Shown: positions 27,060 through 35,273 of the stretch, piece after piece | How the letters are laid out: each line of letters starts with the position of its first letter | Position numbering within the stretch: position 1 is the stretch's first letter | Origin: Bin5 sp965207495 | Lineage (GTDB): Bacteria; Chloroflexota; Anaerolineae; Caldilineales; Caldilineaceae | NCBI GenBank assembly: GCA_965207495.1 | Contig: OZ242287.1 | Span: 186,001 to 250,000, forward strand | DNA: 64,000 nt | Direction: 5' to 3' | Made by a program: the position numbers and the translations under genes | Notes under the pieces: model-generated | The model's database searches: none | Told to the model about the DNA's origin: nothing | Seen by the model: only the letters and a program-made list of their open reading frames with translations

Positions 27060-28538
27060 ATGATTTTCAAACCGCAGATCGCGGCCCGCTTGTGGGATAC
27101 CTGGCTGTACTACCACGACGGCAGACACTACCTCTTTTATCTCCACCGCATGCGCGCCGGGGGTGGCTATGACGGCATGAGCGTCGCCACTTCGGATGAC
27201 GGGGTCCACTTTGCCGACCGGGGGCCGATCATACACAAGGCGGCAGACGCCAACTGGCTGGGCACCGGCATGGTCTGGCGCGCCGGCGACCGGTTCATGC
27301 TCAACTTTTCGGAAGAGCGCAACGGGGTGCAGGAGATCTTCTTCGCCGAGTCGGACGACCTGTTGCAGTGGCGGCGGCTTCCCGACGAGGCGTATGTGTG
27401 CCGGTCGGACCCGCGCTGGTATGCAGAGGACCCGATGTTCACAAGCCAGCGCTGGGACTGCATCTGGGTGCTGCCGCGGGAGGACGGACCGGGCTATATT
27501 GGCTTTCTCACGGCGGTGGCCAAAGATGGGCCGCCCGGGCTGTGCGGCACGGCCGGCTGTGTTGTTTCCGATGACGGCCGCCACTTTCGCGCTGCGCCGC
27601 CGGTGATCGAGAGCGGCTTGTGGGGCGAACGGATCGAGGTCGGCGCGGTGGAGAAGATCGGCGACCGTTACTACATGCTGCTGGGGGTCGGCAAGTCACA
27701 TGCGCTGGGGTCGCGACATCTGTCGGACCTGCTGGCAGGCGAGTGCGGGATGTACGTTCTCTCATCTGAGGCGCAGACGGGCCCGTACCGTCTCGACCCC
27801 GGCCAGCGGCTGCTGCTGGGCAACAGCCCCAAACGCCTGAACTACTTTGCCCGCTTCTATCGCTGCGGCAACCAACTGCTGCTCAATCACCACACAGTGC
27901 CGCGCCAGCCCGGCGGCGAATCCTATTTCTCGCCGCTGAAAACTGTCCACCGTGACGCCGCGGGCATTCTGAGCCTGCGCTGGTGGCCCGGCAATGAGGC
28001 GCTGAGGGGGCGTCCGCTGCCGGTTGTGCTGGAGGGGTGCGAGTTCTACGGCTTACGGTCCGGTGACTGTTCTGTTGAGGACGGAGGCCTGCAGCTCGCG
28101 GCTGCCGCCGGCGGGCTGGCGATCCTGCCGGTGAAGTACGACCTGGCGCGGGGGGTCATCCTGGAAGCGGAGTTGACCTTTCAAGAGTTAAGCGGTCCTC
28201 TCGGCGGAGTCGGATTGTTCATCGAAGGCGACCCGATCGGCGCGGGCACGTTGTTGGTGGCACAGAGCGATGATCGACTGACGACAGGCCCCTATACATC
28301 ACCCACCGGAGACGGCTACGCCTTCCAGCCTGAGGACGCGAAGCCACTCCCCTTCGTGCCCGGACAGACCATGCGCTGGCGTCTGCTGTTGCGCAACGAG
28401 TTCGCGGAGCTATACGTCGACGACGAGCTGATCCAGGGCTACACACTGCCCCATGCCCCGAGCGGCCGGCTGGGCTTTGTCATCGAGGCCGGCACGGCGA
28501 CCGCGGCGAACATACGCGGCTGGGGAATGTCCCTCTAG
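27060..28538 (+). CDS. Beta-propeller glycoside hydrolase-like protein (GH32/GH43 clan)
   Basis: A 492-residue protein with AAGGAG six bases before ATG 27060. The first ~320 residues read as a five-bladed propeller of the GH32/GH43/GH68 type: LWDTWLYYHDGRHYLFYLHR, then SVATSDDGVHFADRGPI, FAESDDLLQWRRL and GRHFRAAPP, with aspartates at blade edges. The C-terminal ~170 residues look like a beta-sandwich (LRLLLRNEFAELYVDDEL type), as in GH32 enzymes. There is no signal peptide. It is divergent from the importer operon and likely acts on its substrate. The exact family is uncertain because the catalytic motifs do not match one clan member cleanly. Confidence 0.7.
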   Translation: MIFKPQIAARLWDTWLYYHDGRHYLFYLHRMRAGGGYDGMSVATSDDGVHFADRGPIIHKAADANWLGTGMVWRAGDRFMLNFSEERNGVQEIFFAESDDLLQWRRLPDEAYVCRSDPRWYAEDPMFTSQRWDCIWVLPREDGPGYIGFLTAVAKDGPPGLCGTAGCVVSDDGRHFRAAPPVIESGLWGERIEVGAVEKIGDRYYMLLGVGKSHALGSRHLSDLLAGECGMYVLSSEAQTGPYRLDPGQRLLLGNSPKRLNYFARFYRCGNQLLLNHHTVPRQPGGESYFSPLKTVHRDAAGILSLRWWPGNEALRGRPLPVVLEGCEFYGLRSGDCSVEDGGLQLAAAAGGLAILPVKYDLARGVILEAELTFQELSGPLGGVGLFIEGDPIGAGTLLVAQSDDRLTTGPYTSPTGDGYAFQPEDAKPLPFVPGQTMRWRLLLRNEFAELYVDDELIQGYTLPHAPSGRLGFVIEAGTATAANIRGWGMSL

Positions 28539-28631
28539 GCACACGCCTCCGCAACTGACCAGGAGTCTCTCAACCGCCGGCGCGGCCGGTGCAGCGCGCG
28601 CGGAACGTGTATGCGGCTGGTAGAGAAAGCG

Positions 28632-28893
28632 CTAGCCTTTAATGCCGGTCAGGGAGATGCCGCGTACAAAGTAGCGCTGCAACAGGAGGAAAACGAGGAG
28701 AACGGGCAGCGTGACGACGACGGAGCCGGCCATCAGGCGGGGCCAGCTGGTGTACCACTGCCTCTGTACGAGGGCTACGCCGAGCTGGACGGTAAAGAGA
28801 TATTTGCGGTCGAGGAAGATGAACGGGCCGAAGAAGTTGTTCCAGGAGGCCATAAAGGAGAAGACGCCCAGGGTGGCCAGGGCGGGTTGTCTG
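28632..28893 (-). pseudogene. Truncated MalG-type permease (3' fragment)
   Basis: The frame encodes only the last ~85 residues of a MalG-type permease: QPALATLGVFSFMASWNNF, then the last membrane span and the ending FVRGISLTGIKG. Likeness stops abruptly near 28893. The EAA loop and first five spans are missing and no start codon with a ribosome site is present. It is the remnant of another importer operon whose other genes have been deleted. Confidence 0.85.
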
Positions 28894-29227
28894 AATCAGG
28901 ATTTTCGGGATAGTGGGCCCCGGCACAGGAGCGCTCATATGAGCGCTGTATGAGCGTTAGACGAGTGTTCACGAGCGTTTACGAGTGTTTGTAATCGGGT
29001 CTTCCGACATTTGCACGCTCGAAAGCGGCGCTCAGAGCAGCTTGCAGCGGGTCGGCGAATTGGCACTTTGGGTCGGCTCGGGGACGGGGCGGCATGACGC
29101 GGCTTTTGCGGTCCGGTATGGTTAGAATTGCCTTAAAGTGACCAAATCCGGTTAGAATCGCGGACACTGGCGTTCAAAAGGGACACAATCACGCAGGAGC
29201 GGCCTGTTCTCGGCCCAGGGGCAGAGC
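28894..29227. other. Gene-free stretch with a perfect 18-bp palindrome
   Basis: No coding sequence is apparent. At 28930-28947 lies the palindrome AGCGCTCATATGAGCGCT, followed to about 28990 by degenerate units of the form (T)ACGAGYGTTT. Further on, GGTTAGAAT occurs twice (29119 and 29151) about 32 bases apart, ahead of the nuclease gene. The palindrome sits directly beside the point where the permease remnant is cut off. Confidence 0.6.
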
Positions 29228-30124
29228 ATGAAACGCAAGATAGGTGTCGGCATCGCGGTGGTGTTGGCGGTCGTGGTCGTTCTCGGTGCGTCGCAGCTGC
29301 GGGCCCAGGGGGTGCTGACCCTCGAGGGGCTGGCGGAGAAGTTCAATCTGCTCATGGCCGACCAGGAGCAGCTGACGGCGCGCGTGGCCGCGTTGGAAGC
29401 CGCGGCTGCGTCGGCGAACTGGCTGGCGGGGATCCCCATCCGCGCGGAAAACCGCTGCACGCCGTACGAGTCGGACGATTACCGCTATCCGCAGAGTTTG
29501 GAAGCGCAGATCATGGCGGAGATGGACGGCAGCTTCTACAGCCCGTACACGGGCGAGACGTTCGACTGGGGGGAGGACGTCGATATCGAGCATATCGTGG
29601 CCCGCAGTGAAGCGCACGACAGCGGCCTGTGCGCGGCCGACATCTTCACGCGCCTGGCGTTCGCCAGCGACCCGCTCAACCTGACCTTTGCCTCGCCGGC
29701 AGTGAACCGGGACCAGAAGGTGGCCAAGGATGTGGCTGAATGGCTGCCGGCGCTGAACAAGTGCTGGTATGTCAACCGGGTCGTTGCCGTCAAGCGGCGC
29801 TACGGGCTGTCGATGGATGCCCGCGAGGCGGAGGCGGCGCTGGCGGTGCTTGAGGCCTGTCCTTCCGTGGCCATGGAGTTCGTCGCCGCGGCGGAAACGG
29901 AGTCTGCGGCCGCTGAAGAGGTCACGCCGACGCCCAGTTCAGAAGCCGGGCAGCAGTCAGGGCCGCAGGTGGAGGGCGATCCGCTGGAATTGTACGACGA
30001 TAACGGCAACGGGCGTATCACGTGCGCGGAGGCGGAGCGGCATGGGATCGCGCCTGTGCGGAGCGATCATCCGGCTTATCAGTATATGCGGGATCCGGAT
30101 GGGGATGGGGTGGTGTGTGAGTAG
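29228..30124 (+). CDS. Secreted HNH nuclease with C-terminal excalibur domain
   Basis: A 298-residue protein: signal peptide at residues 1-26 (KRKIGVGIAVVLAVVVVLG then SQLRAQ), a short coiled region to 65, an HNH/DUF1524-like nuclease domain around 75-195 with Glu121-His122 (DIEHIVARS), DPLNLTF and NRDQK, a Thr/Pro/Ser/Glu linker, and an excalibur domain at 251-298 (YDDNGNGRITCAEA ... DPDGDGVVCE, with Cys266 and Cys297). Excalibur binds calcium and is common on secreted nucleases. It probably degrades extracellular DNA for nutrient use. Two orphan copies of its tail lie at 33003-33172 and 36483-36575. Confidence 0.88.
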   Translation: MKRKIGVGIAVVLAVVVVLGASQLRAQGVLTLEGLAEKFNLLMADQEQLTARVAALEAAAASANWLAGIPIRAENRCTPYESDDYRYPQSLEAQIMAEMDGSFYSPYTGETFDWGEDVDIEHIVARSEAHDSGLCAADIFTRLAFASDPLNLTFASPAVNRDQKVAKDVAEWLPALNKCWYVNRVVAVKRRYGLSMDAREAEAALAVLEACPSVAMEFVAAAETESAAAEEVTPTPSSEAGQQSGPQVEGDPLELYDDNGNGRITCAEAERHGIAPVRSDHPAYQYMRDPDGDGVVCE

Positions 30125-30205
30125 GTGGGCTTGTGACGCCCGATAGCTTGGGCAGACATTTCATCGTGATCTGGCAGCTGCTCAGGTTGCCATCAGCGAA
30201 ACGAG

Positions 30206-30559
30206 TTGTGCGGATGCCGGTGCGTTAATCTCATTCCCCGCCGTATCTACGTCAGTCTGCGCCAGCATGACACGATTGGCCGCAAGATCGGGGACACCGC
30301 CGCACGCGACGGTGTCATCATCGCCCTGCCCGACGACATGGGCCAGGTCGACTACTTCCGCGAATACGTGCTCCCCGGCTACCTCATCGGGCCGGCCAAG
30401 GCGCGCAAAAGCAAACCAGAGCGCGCCGGTTGGAACGGCGCCGACGTCAACGAGCTGACCGAGTTCCCCACCGGCCGCCTCGACGACCTGGTTGACCCCT
30501 CAGCCAACGGCTACACCCTGATCACCGCTCCCCGCTTCCAACCGCTCTCCTTCGCGTAA
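30206..30559 (+). CDS. Hypothetical protein, possible remnant
   Basis: A 117-residue open frame. The middle has convincing protein composition (RQHDTIGRKIGDTAARDGVI, ALPDDMGQVDYFREYVLPGY) and ends ELTEFPTGRLDDLVDPSANG. The FPTGRLDDLVD element resembles the tail of phage terminase large subunits, but that is a weak likeness. There is no clear ribosome site, and the first residues (MCGCRCVN) do not look natural, so it may be the 3' end of a truncated gene. Confidence 0.4.
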   Translation: MCGCRCVNLIPRRIYVSLRQHDTIGRKIGDTAARDGVIIALPDDMGQVDYFREYVLPGYLIGPAKARKSKPERAGWNGADVNELTEFPTGRLDDLVDPSANGYTLITAPRFQPLSFA

Positions 30560-30570
30560 CGGCAGTGGGA

Positions 30571-30668
30571 CCGTGATTAATGTGATTTCAATGATTGTTG
30601 TGATTACTGCGGCCAGCCAGCTAAGCGGTGTTAATCACAGTAATCACTCTCAATCACACGAATCACAG
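30571..30668. repeat. Imperfect long inverted repeat built of GTGATT words
   Basis: The left arm (30571-30609) contains GTGATT or close variants four times. The right arm (30630-30668) contains the complement AATCAC four times. The inner ends TGTGATTACTG and CAGTAATCAC pair well, with a ~25-base loop. It lies between the hypothetical gene and the dgt promoter, and no protein is encoded there. Confidence 0.6.
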
Positions 30669-30692
30669 TCATTTAGTACACTGCAGCCGGCT

Positions 30693-30721
30693 TTGGAACA
30701 TATGTGCAGTTCGGATACAAT
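30693..30721 (+). promoter_or_regulatory. Probable sigma70 promoter of dgt
   Basis: TTGGAA (30693-30698) and TACAAT (30716-30721) are spaced by exactly 17 bases, giving a leader of about 80 bases before the dgt start codon. Confidence 0.55.
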
Positions 30722-30810
30722 GCGGCCTGACGATCACTTCGATATCAGGAGACGATAGCGGCTGAGTCAAAGCCCTGCAACCGCCTCTTTCCATCCCCGG
30801 GAGGAATGAA

Positions 30811-31977
30811 ATGCCCTTGACGCGAGAGACATTGGAGCAGCGGGAAAATCGGGATTTAGCCTCCTATGCGATGCGCAGCTGCGACAGCCGCGGCCGGGCC
30901 TATCCGGCCGCCGAACACCCGTATCGCACCATCTACCAGCGGGACCGCGACCGGATCGTCCACACGACCGCTTTTCGCCGTCTCCAGCACAAGACGCAGG
31001 TCTTCGTCTACAACGAAGGCGACAACTACCGCAACCGGCTCACCCACACGATCGAGGTGGCGCAGCTCGGGCGCACGTTGGCCCGCGCGCTGTCCTGCAA
31101 CGAAGACCTGACCGAGGCGATCTGTCTGTGTCACGACCTGGGCCATTCTCCGTTCGGCCACCGGGGCGAATGGACCCTGGACGAGCTGATGCGGGATCAC
31201 GGCGGCTACGACCACCAGAAGCAGACCTATCGCATCATCACCAAACTGGAAAGGCGCTATTCCGATTTTCCGGGGTTCAACCTGGCGTATGAGGTTCGTG
31301 AAGGCGTAGTCAAGCACGACACCGAACACGACGTCGCCGACGCCGGGGATTACAATTCGGATGAGAGGGGCACGCTTGAGTGCCAGCTGAGCAATCTGGC
31401 CGACGAGATCGCCTACAGCACGAGCGATTCCGATGACGGCCTGCGGGCCGGCATGCTGCCCCCTGACGAGTTTCTGAAGCTCGGAATCAGCCGTCGCGTG
31501 CTCGACGCGCTGGGCGAGACGGCCGCTTCGATCGATTTGACGGCGCCGCTGGAACATCACCGGTTCATTCGCAAGCTGGTTGACACCGAGATCAGCGACG
31601 TCATCCAGGCGACCGAGGCAAACATCGAGGCCGCGGGCGTGCAGGGCCTGGCCGGTCTGCGCTCGCAGGCGGACAATATGGCCGGCTATTCGGCAGAGGT
31701 TGAGGAGGAGAACCGCGAGCTGAGGCGTTTTCTGTACGATTACCTGTACAGGCACCATCGCGTGATGCGGATGCAGGCCAAGGCCGATCTGATCGTCCGT
31801 TCCCTCTTCTCGTCCTTTATCGACGAACCGGCGCTCCTGCCGGCGCAAACGCTGGCAATCATTGCGGAGACCGGCAGAGGGCTCCACCGCGTCGTCTGCG
31901 ATCACATCGCGGGCATGACCGACCGTTACGCCATTTCCGAATACCGTCGCATGTTTGACCCGGAAATGGCGGTCTGA
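30811..31977 (+). CDS. dgt: Deoxyguanosinetriphosphate triphosphohydrolase-like protein
   Basis: A 388-residue HD-domain dNTP triphosphohydrolase, with GGGAGG nine bases before ATG 30811. It opens with the family signature HPYRTIYQRDRDRIVHTTAF and RRLQHKTQVF. The metal-binding HD residues are His79 (RLTHTIEV) and His108-Asp109 (CLCHDLGHSPFGH). It removes triphosphate from dNTPs, balancing nucleotide pools; in some bacteria such enzymes deplete dNTPs against phage. Its length is normal for the short bacterial dGTPase-like subfamily. It stands alone under its own promoter. Confidence 0.93.
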   Translation: MPLTRETLEQRENRDLASYAMRSCDSRGRAYPAAEHPYRTIYQRDRDRIVHTTAFRRLQHKTQVFVYNEGDNYRNRLTHTIEVAQLGRTLARALSCNEDLTEAICLCHDLGHSPFGHRGEWTLDELMRDHGGYDHQKQTYRIITKLERRYSDFPGFNLAYEVREGVVKHDTEHDVADAGDYNSDERGTLECQLSNLADEIAYSTSDSDDGLRAGMLPPDEFLKLGISRRVLDALGETAASIDLTAPLEHHRFIRKLVDTEISDVIQATEANIEAAGVQGLAGLRSQADNMAGYSAEVEEENRELRRFLYDYLYRHHRVMRMQAKADLIVRSLFSSFIDEPALLPAQTLAIIAETGRGLHRVVCDHIAGMTDRYAISEYRRMFDPEMAV

Positions 31978-32300
31978 CCTGCGTAGTTCACGTCTGCTTC
32001 CTTTCCGATCGCGAGAGGATATCGACAGCCAGGCCGGCGCTCGCTGAAGACGAAGAACCGCCGTTCACAAAGGGGAGCCAAGTGCAGAAAGGTTGCGCCT
32101 GCAGCGCGGCGCATCTGCGGCTGCCCCCTGGGCGCCGGGCCCCGCTTGGGCCTGCTTGGCTTTGCCTGGCCCGGCTTGGCCATTTGTGCATACGTACATT
32201 TGCACATCGGCGACGGACGCCGGGATGGGGTAGAGTGGCGGATCGGGCTGTTTCGAGGCGCTGAGAGGCTCTGTGTTGGGAAATGCGGTTGCCGGGTTAG
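31978..32300. other. Gene-free stretch
   Basis: No gene is supported between dgt and the lipoprotein. The part at 32120-32185 is a low-complexity run of GGCCTGCTTGGC-like words. Open frames across it on both strands have biased composition and no ribosome sites. Confidence 0.6.
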
Positions 32301-32696
32301 TCAGCGTTTAAGAAATCTGAGCGGAACGCCGAAGAACGTAGTAAGTCCTTCCGATCTTGCGCCGACTTCATCCAGGGCGGCAATCACTTCTGCCTGGCTT
32401 GCTATACGATAAATGATTACATACCCTGTGGTTTTGATATCGTGCGCTCGTCTCGTGTCGCCTATTTTGGCCGTTGCAGCACATTGAACTGCGCCGGCGG
32501 AGTCGATTAGGCGCTCTTCCTGTAGTCTCTTGATGAGTTCTTCTTGTGCTTTGAGGACTTGGCTGACTTCTTCGTGAGACGGAAAGCCGTCGCAATTGCC
32601 GAGCCACCATTCGTCACTTGCCCAATGTACGGAGGTTGTACAAGCTGACACGAGAATGGTCATAGCGATCAGAACGAGAAATGCTTTCTTGAGCAT
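32301..32696 (-). CDS. Small putative lipoprotein of unknown function
   Basis: A 131-residue protein from ATG 32696: a basic start, hydrophobic core and lipobox (MLKKAFLVLIAMTILVSAC), so it should be lipidated and anchored outside the membrane. An in-frame ATG at 32708 is also possible. The mature part contains a helical EEVSQVLKAQEELIKRLQEE segment and a KTTGYVIIYRIASQAEVI stretch. I recognise no family. It is more AT-rich than the flanking catabolic genes, like others in this accessory region. Confidence 0.65.
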   Translation of the reverse strand: MLKKAFLVLIAMTILVSACTTSVHWASDEWWLGNCDGFPSHEEVSQVLKAQEELIKRLQEERLIDSAGAVQCAATAKIGDTRRAHDIKTTGYVIIYRIASQAEVIAALDEVGARSEGLTTFFGVPLRFLKR

Positions 32697-33002
32697 GTAT
32701 CTTTCCATGCACTTTAGACCCTGGCGAGACTGAATATAATTCCGAAGAATCGTTACGCTCCTTCTTTTCTGTTGGCAGCGGCTACCCATCCACGCCAGCT
32801 TTTGGGCATACGAAAAGTATAGCCGTCAGGGCGACTGGCCCGCAAAAGCGTTCAAATCGGCAGTGGAAGTAACCAGCCCTGATCGCTTTTCATTTGTGTC
32901 CGAACCGATTCCGATCGTTTTTTTCTCTCCCTTAGTGACCGAAACTGGCGGCGCAATGCCTTCACAGCCGCGCCCGGACGCGCCGCCGGGGAGACACCGA
33001 CG

Positions 33003-33172
33003 CCCACGCCGGAAGCTGCGGAGGAGGGCACGACCCGCTGGCGCTCTACGATGACACCGGCAACGGCCGCATCACCTGCGCCGAAGCGCGCCGGCACGGG
33101 ATTGCGCCCGTGCACAGCGATCATCCGGCGTATGCGTTTATGCGGGATGGGGATGGGGTGGTGTGCGAGTAG
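33003..33172 (+). pseudogene. Orphan excalibur-domain tail, copy 2 (frameshifted)
   Basis: The frame ending at TAG 33170-33172 encodes HDPLALYDDTGNGRITCAEA and continues RRHGIAPVHSDHPAYAFM to GDGVVCE, closely matching residues 250-298 of the HNH nuclease at 29228. Just upstream the linker equivalent (TPTPTPEAAEEG) is in a different frame, showing a frameshift near 33030. There is no nuclease domain or start. It is the remnant of a second nuclease gene. Confidence 0.85.
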
Positions 33173-33251
33173 GGGGGAGGGGGGCGGGCGGCACGGCGGG
33201 AAATCTCGGAATTAAAGGCTATAAGGGTAGAGTGCGATTGATTAGACTAGC

Positions 33252-33887
33252 TCAATCGCTTCGTTGGGCGACGCGATATGCCTCGTCAAACCGGCCGTTG
33301 AACATGGTTCTCCGCAGAGTACGTCTTCCCTGATACGACGGCCCCCGTTCATCCCAGTAGGGGTCGTTCATATCGGTTGGAAGGTTACGATCTTCCATAA
33401 TCCTTCGCCTTATCTCTGCTCTGTCCATGGACGGATGCTCGCGGCGAAGTTGTCTGATTTCGCCGACGAGAAGCCGATATGTCAGAGGCATACGCGGAGG
33501 GGCATTTTGGTCTGATATACGTTGAGCGTTTTCGATAGTCATTTGGTAATAGATCTCCTTTATTTCGTCGTTCTTTGATCTGTCGGGAGCGGGCAATGAT
33601 ACGAGTCCGCCTTGAGCCTTTGGCCGGTTACGCCGACCGTCGTTAGCCTTCTCTTCGTCTATCTCCCCGTACCGCTTCATCTGCTTATAGTGTCGCCAGC
33701 AAAACCCTTTCGCAACGTGCTTTCCGTGGCAATCGGGAACTGTACACACTTCAGGTGGATTCGGGTCCCGACCACGCACTGCATGATTAGGATCGCCGTA
33801 TTTCCACCACCGCAGATAATGCAGGTTGCAATACCCCTTGCATGCGTGATCCCTTTCACACCCAGGGACCTTACAGCTTCGCTTCAT
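33252..33887 (-). CDS. Protein with two cysteine/histidine zinc-finger repeats, unknown function
   Basis: A 211-residue protein starting MKRSCKVPGCERDHACKGYC. Two repeats of the form C-x4-C-x8-C-x2-H occur at about residues 5-22 (ending YCNLHYLRWWKYGDP) and 48-66 (ending FCWRHYKQMKRYGE), each probably binding one zinc. Such repeats are common in phage and mobile-element proteins that contact nucleic acid. The C-terminal ~110 residues are charged and helical (GEIRQLRREHPSMDRAEIRR) and unrecognised. Its low GC and the surrounding debris suggest a mobile origin. Confidence 0.7.
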   Translation of the reverse strand: MKRSCKVPGCERDHACKGYCNLHYLRWWKYGDPNHAVRGRDPNPPEVCTVPDCHGKHVAKGFCWRHYKQMKRYGEIDEEKANDGRRNRPKAQGGLVSLPAPDRSKNDEIKEIYYQMTIENAQRISDQNAPPRMPLTYRLLVGEIRQLRREHPSMDRAEIRRRIMEDRNLPTDMNDPYWDERGPSYQGRRTLRRTMFNGRFDEAYRVAQRSD

Positions 33888-34399
33888 TGCGCCATCCCCC
33901 CTACTGCGTACTATATTTGCACAAGAGTTCGACTTTTGTCAAATAAGAATAAATCTGAAATCCCTTACGATTGACGCCAGCAAGGGCGATTAGAAAGTGG
34001 TAGTACTTTATCGGTGAATCGGCCGCCGCGGGCATCGTTTGCGGACCGTCCTGGAGGAATGGTTTACGGCAGAGCGCGCCAAATTTTTCGCGGGCTGTAA
34101 AATCTGTGGCATACTTGGGTGCGCAAAAAAGCCGGTCGCGGGACGGACCGCACCGGCGTGATCCACGAGAGCGAACTCATGAATGCTTCGATTGTACCAG
34201 CACCCTTCCGGACAGCCTAACCCTGCTATTCTGAGCGGCGTTGCGCCGTGTCGGGCTGCTCTGCCCCGGCCGGCCCGCAGCCGTCACCGCCGCGCCCGCG
34301 CACACCATCGCCCAGAACAGCACCATGCAATTGTACCATTCATGCGTCCTAAAATGAGCGTGGCGATGCCCGCTCCCAACATTGCCGAGGAGGCGCCCT
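33888..34399. other. Gap with a minus-strand terminator
   Basis: No convincing gene lies here. The main feature is the terminator described separately at 34125-34157. Open frames on either strand at 34177-34425 have no family likeness or ribosome sites. Confidence 0.5.
34125..34157 (-). terminator. Rho-independent terminator on the minus strand
   Basis: A GC-rich stem (GCCGGT-C-GCGG pairing with CCGCACCGGC, loop GACGGA, one bulged base) at 34131-34157 is followed on the minus strand by six T. No minus-strand gene ends nearby, so the transcript it would terminate is unknown. Confidence 0.6.
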
Positions 34400-34729
34400 A
34401 TGGAACCACGAGGAAGAGTACTCAATTCAAGCCGGAAAAAGATCTGGGAGTATCAGGAAGGGGAGTGGCTGAACAGATACAGCGCCCTCCACCCGGCCTT
34501 TGTCAGCAAGCATTTGCGAATTGCAGAGGGATTAACAGTAACGAAGAAAGAGTTGCGTGACATTTACAAGGTGTGGATGCTCGCCAACCCGACGCCCTTT
34601 GGGGATCCGGATATGAATGTGGACATGAGAGATATGCACAATCTCTATTTGTATCTTCTCGCGAGCCACGGAATTGAGGAGGACGGCGAGACATTCCATG
34701 GAGTAGGGATCAGGGCCGACGCTGGCTGA
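34400..34729 (+). CDS. Hypothetical protein
   Basis: A 109-residue protein from ATG 34400, preceded by GAGGAGG seven bases upstream, which decides the start. It contains KKIWEYQEGEWLNRYSALHP, a helical TVTKKELRDIYKVWMLANP and MRDMHNLYLYLLASHGIEE. It is mostly alpha-helical, soluble and without a recognisable motif. Isolated in the accessory region. Confidence 0.6.
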   Translation: MEPRGRVLNSSRKKIWEYQEGEWLNRYSALHPAFVSKHLRIAEGLTVTKKELRDIYKVWMLANPTPFGDPDMNVDMRDMHNLYLYLLASHGIEEDGETFHGVGIRADAG

Positions 34730-34778
34730 CGTCGTAACTGCGATAGTGCTGTTTGTATGCGATACACTGCGCCAAATC

Positions 34779-34804
34779 CGCCGCCTGCTGGTAAGCAGGC
34801 GGCG
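34779..34804. repeat. Perfect 11-bp hairpin with GGTA loop
   Basis: CGCCGCCTGCT and AGCAGGCGGCG form a perfect 11-bp stem around the four-base loop GGTA, 50 bases beyond the hypothetical gene at 34400-34729. No T-run follows on either strand. It may still end or protect that transcript. Confidence 0.6.
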
Positions 34805-34833
34805 ATTCAAAACCCCTGCAAAGGAGATTTCTT

Positions 34834-35184
34834 GATAATCTTTGCGCTGAACGGCAGGGCGCTGCGCTGGCCGACCTACAGGCGATCGCTCAGGCGATAC
34901 CAGGCGGAGATGCAAATGTGTTTGACGCGCATGTTGTGGCGAACACGATCATTCTCGTCAGGGATGATCCGGACCCGGATGGACTCTTCTGTATATACTG
35001 TCTTGACTCCATAAGTGTCATACACTCACACAACTGGTTTTTCAGACACGCGACAATAAATGATTATGTCAGCAGTGATCAATACCTGGGCATCTTAGAA
35101 TCCCCGTGCTCGCGGGGGATAGCATGCCCGGCGCTGGCTGGCCAGGTACAAGAGCCCACGACATCGCTCCCCGTCTCGGGATGA
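34834..35184 (+). other. Doubtful coding stretch
   Basis: The frame from 34834 to TGA 35182-35184 reads like protein in its first two thirds (GAALADLQAIAQAIPGGDAN, NTIILVRDDPDPDGLFCIYC). The first ATG is only at 34918 and lacks a ribosome site. The AAAGGAG at 34820 leads to a start in another frame. Either a frameshifted or start-less remnant; no family is recognised. The rest of the 34730-35273 gap shows nothing else besides the hairpin at 34779. Confidence 0.3.
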
Positions 35185-35273
35185 CCTAAAATTGGGGCCA
35201 ATAGACTTTCGCAGCCAAGTGAGATCTCGAACGCAGTCTCACCGACTTGTACATCGAAAGGGTTAGGTAGCCA

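Noticed and set aside
32082..32264. Small plus-strand gene after dgt
   Set aside because: The sequence is a low-complexity run of GGCC/TTGG words without a ribosome site.
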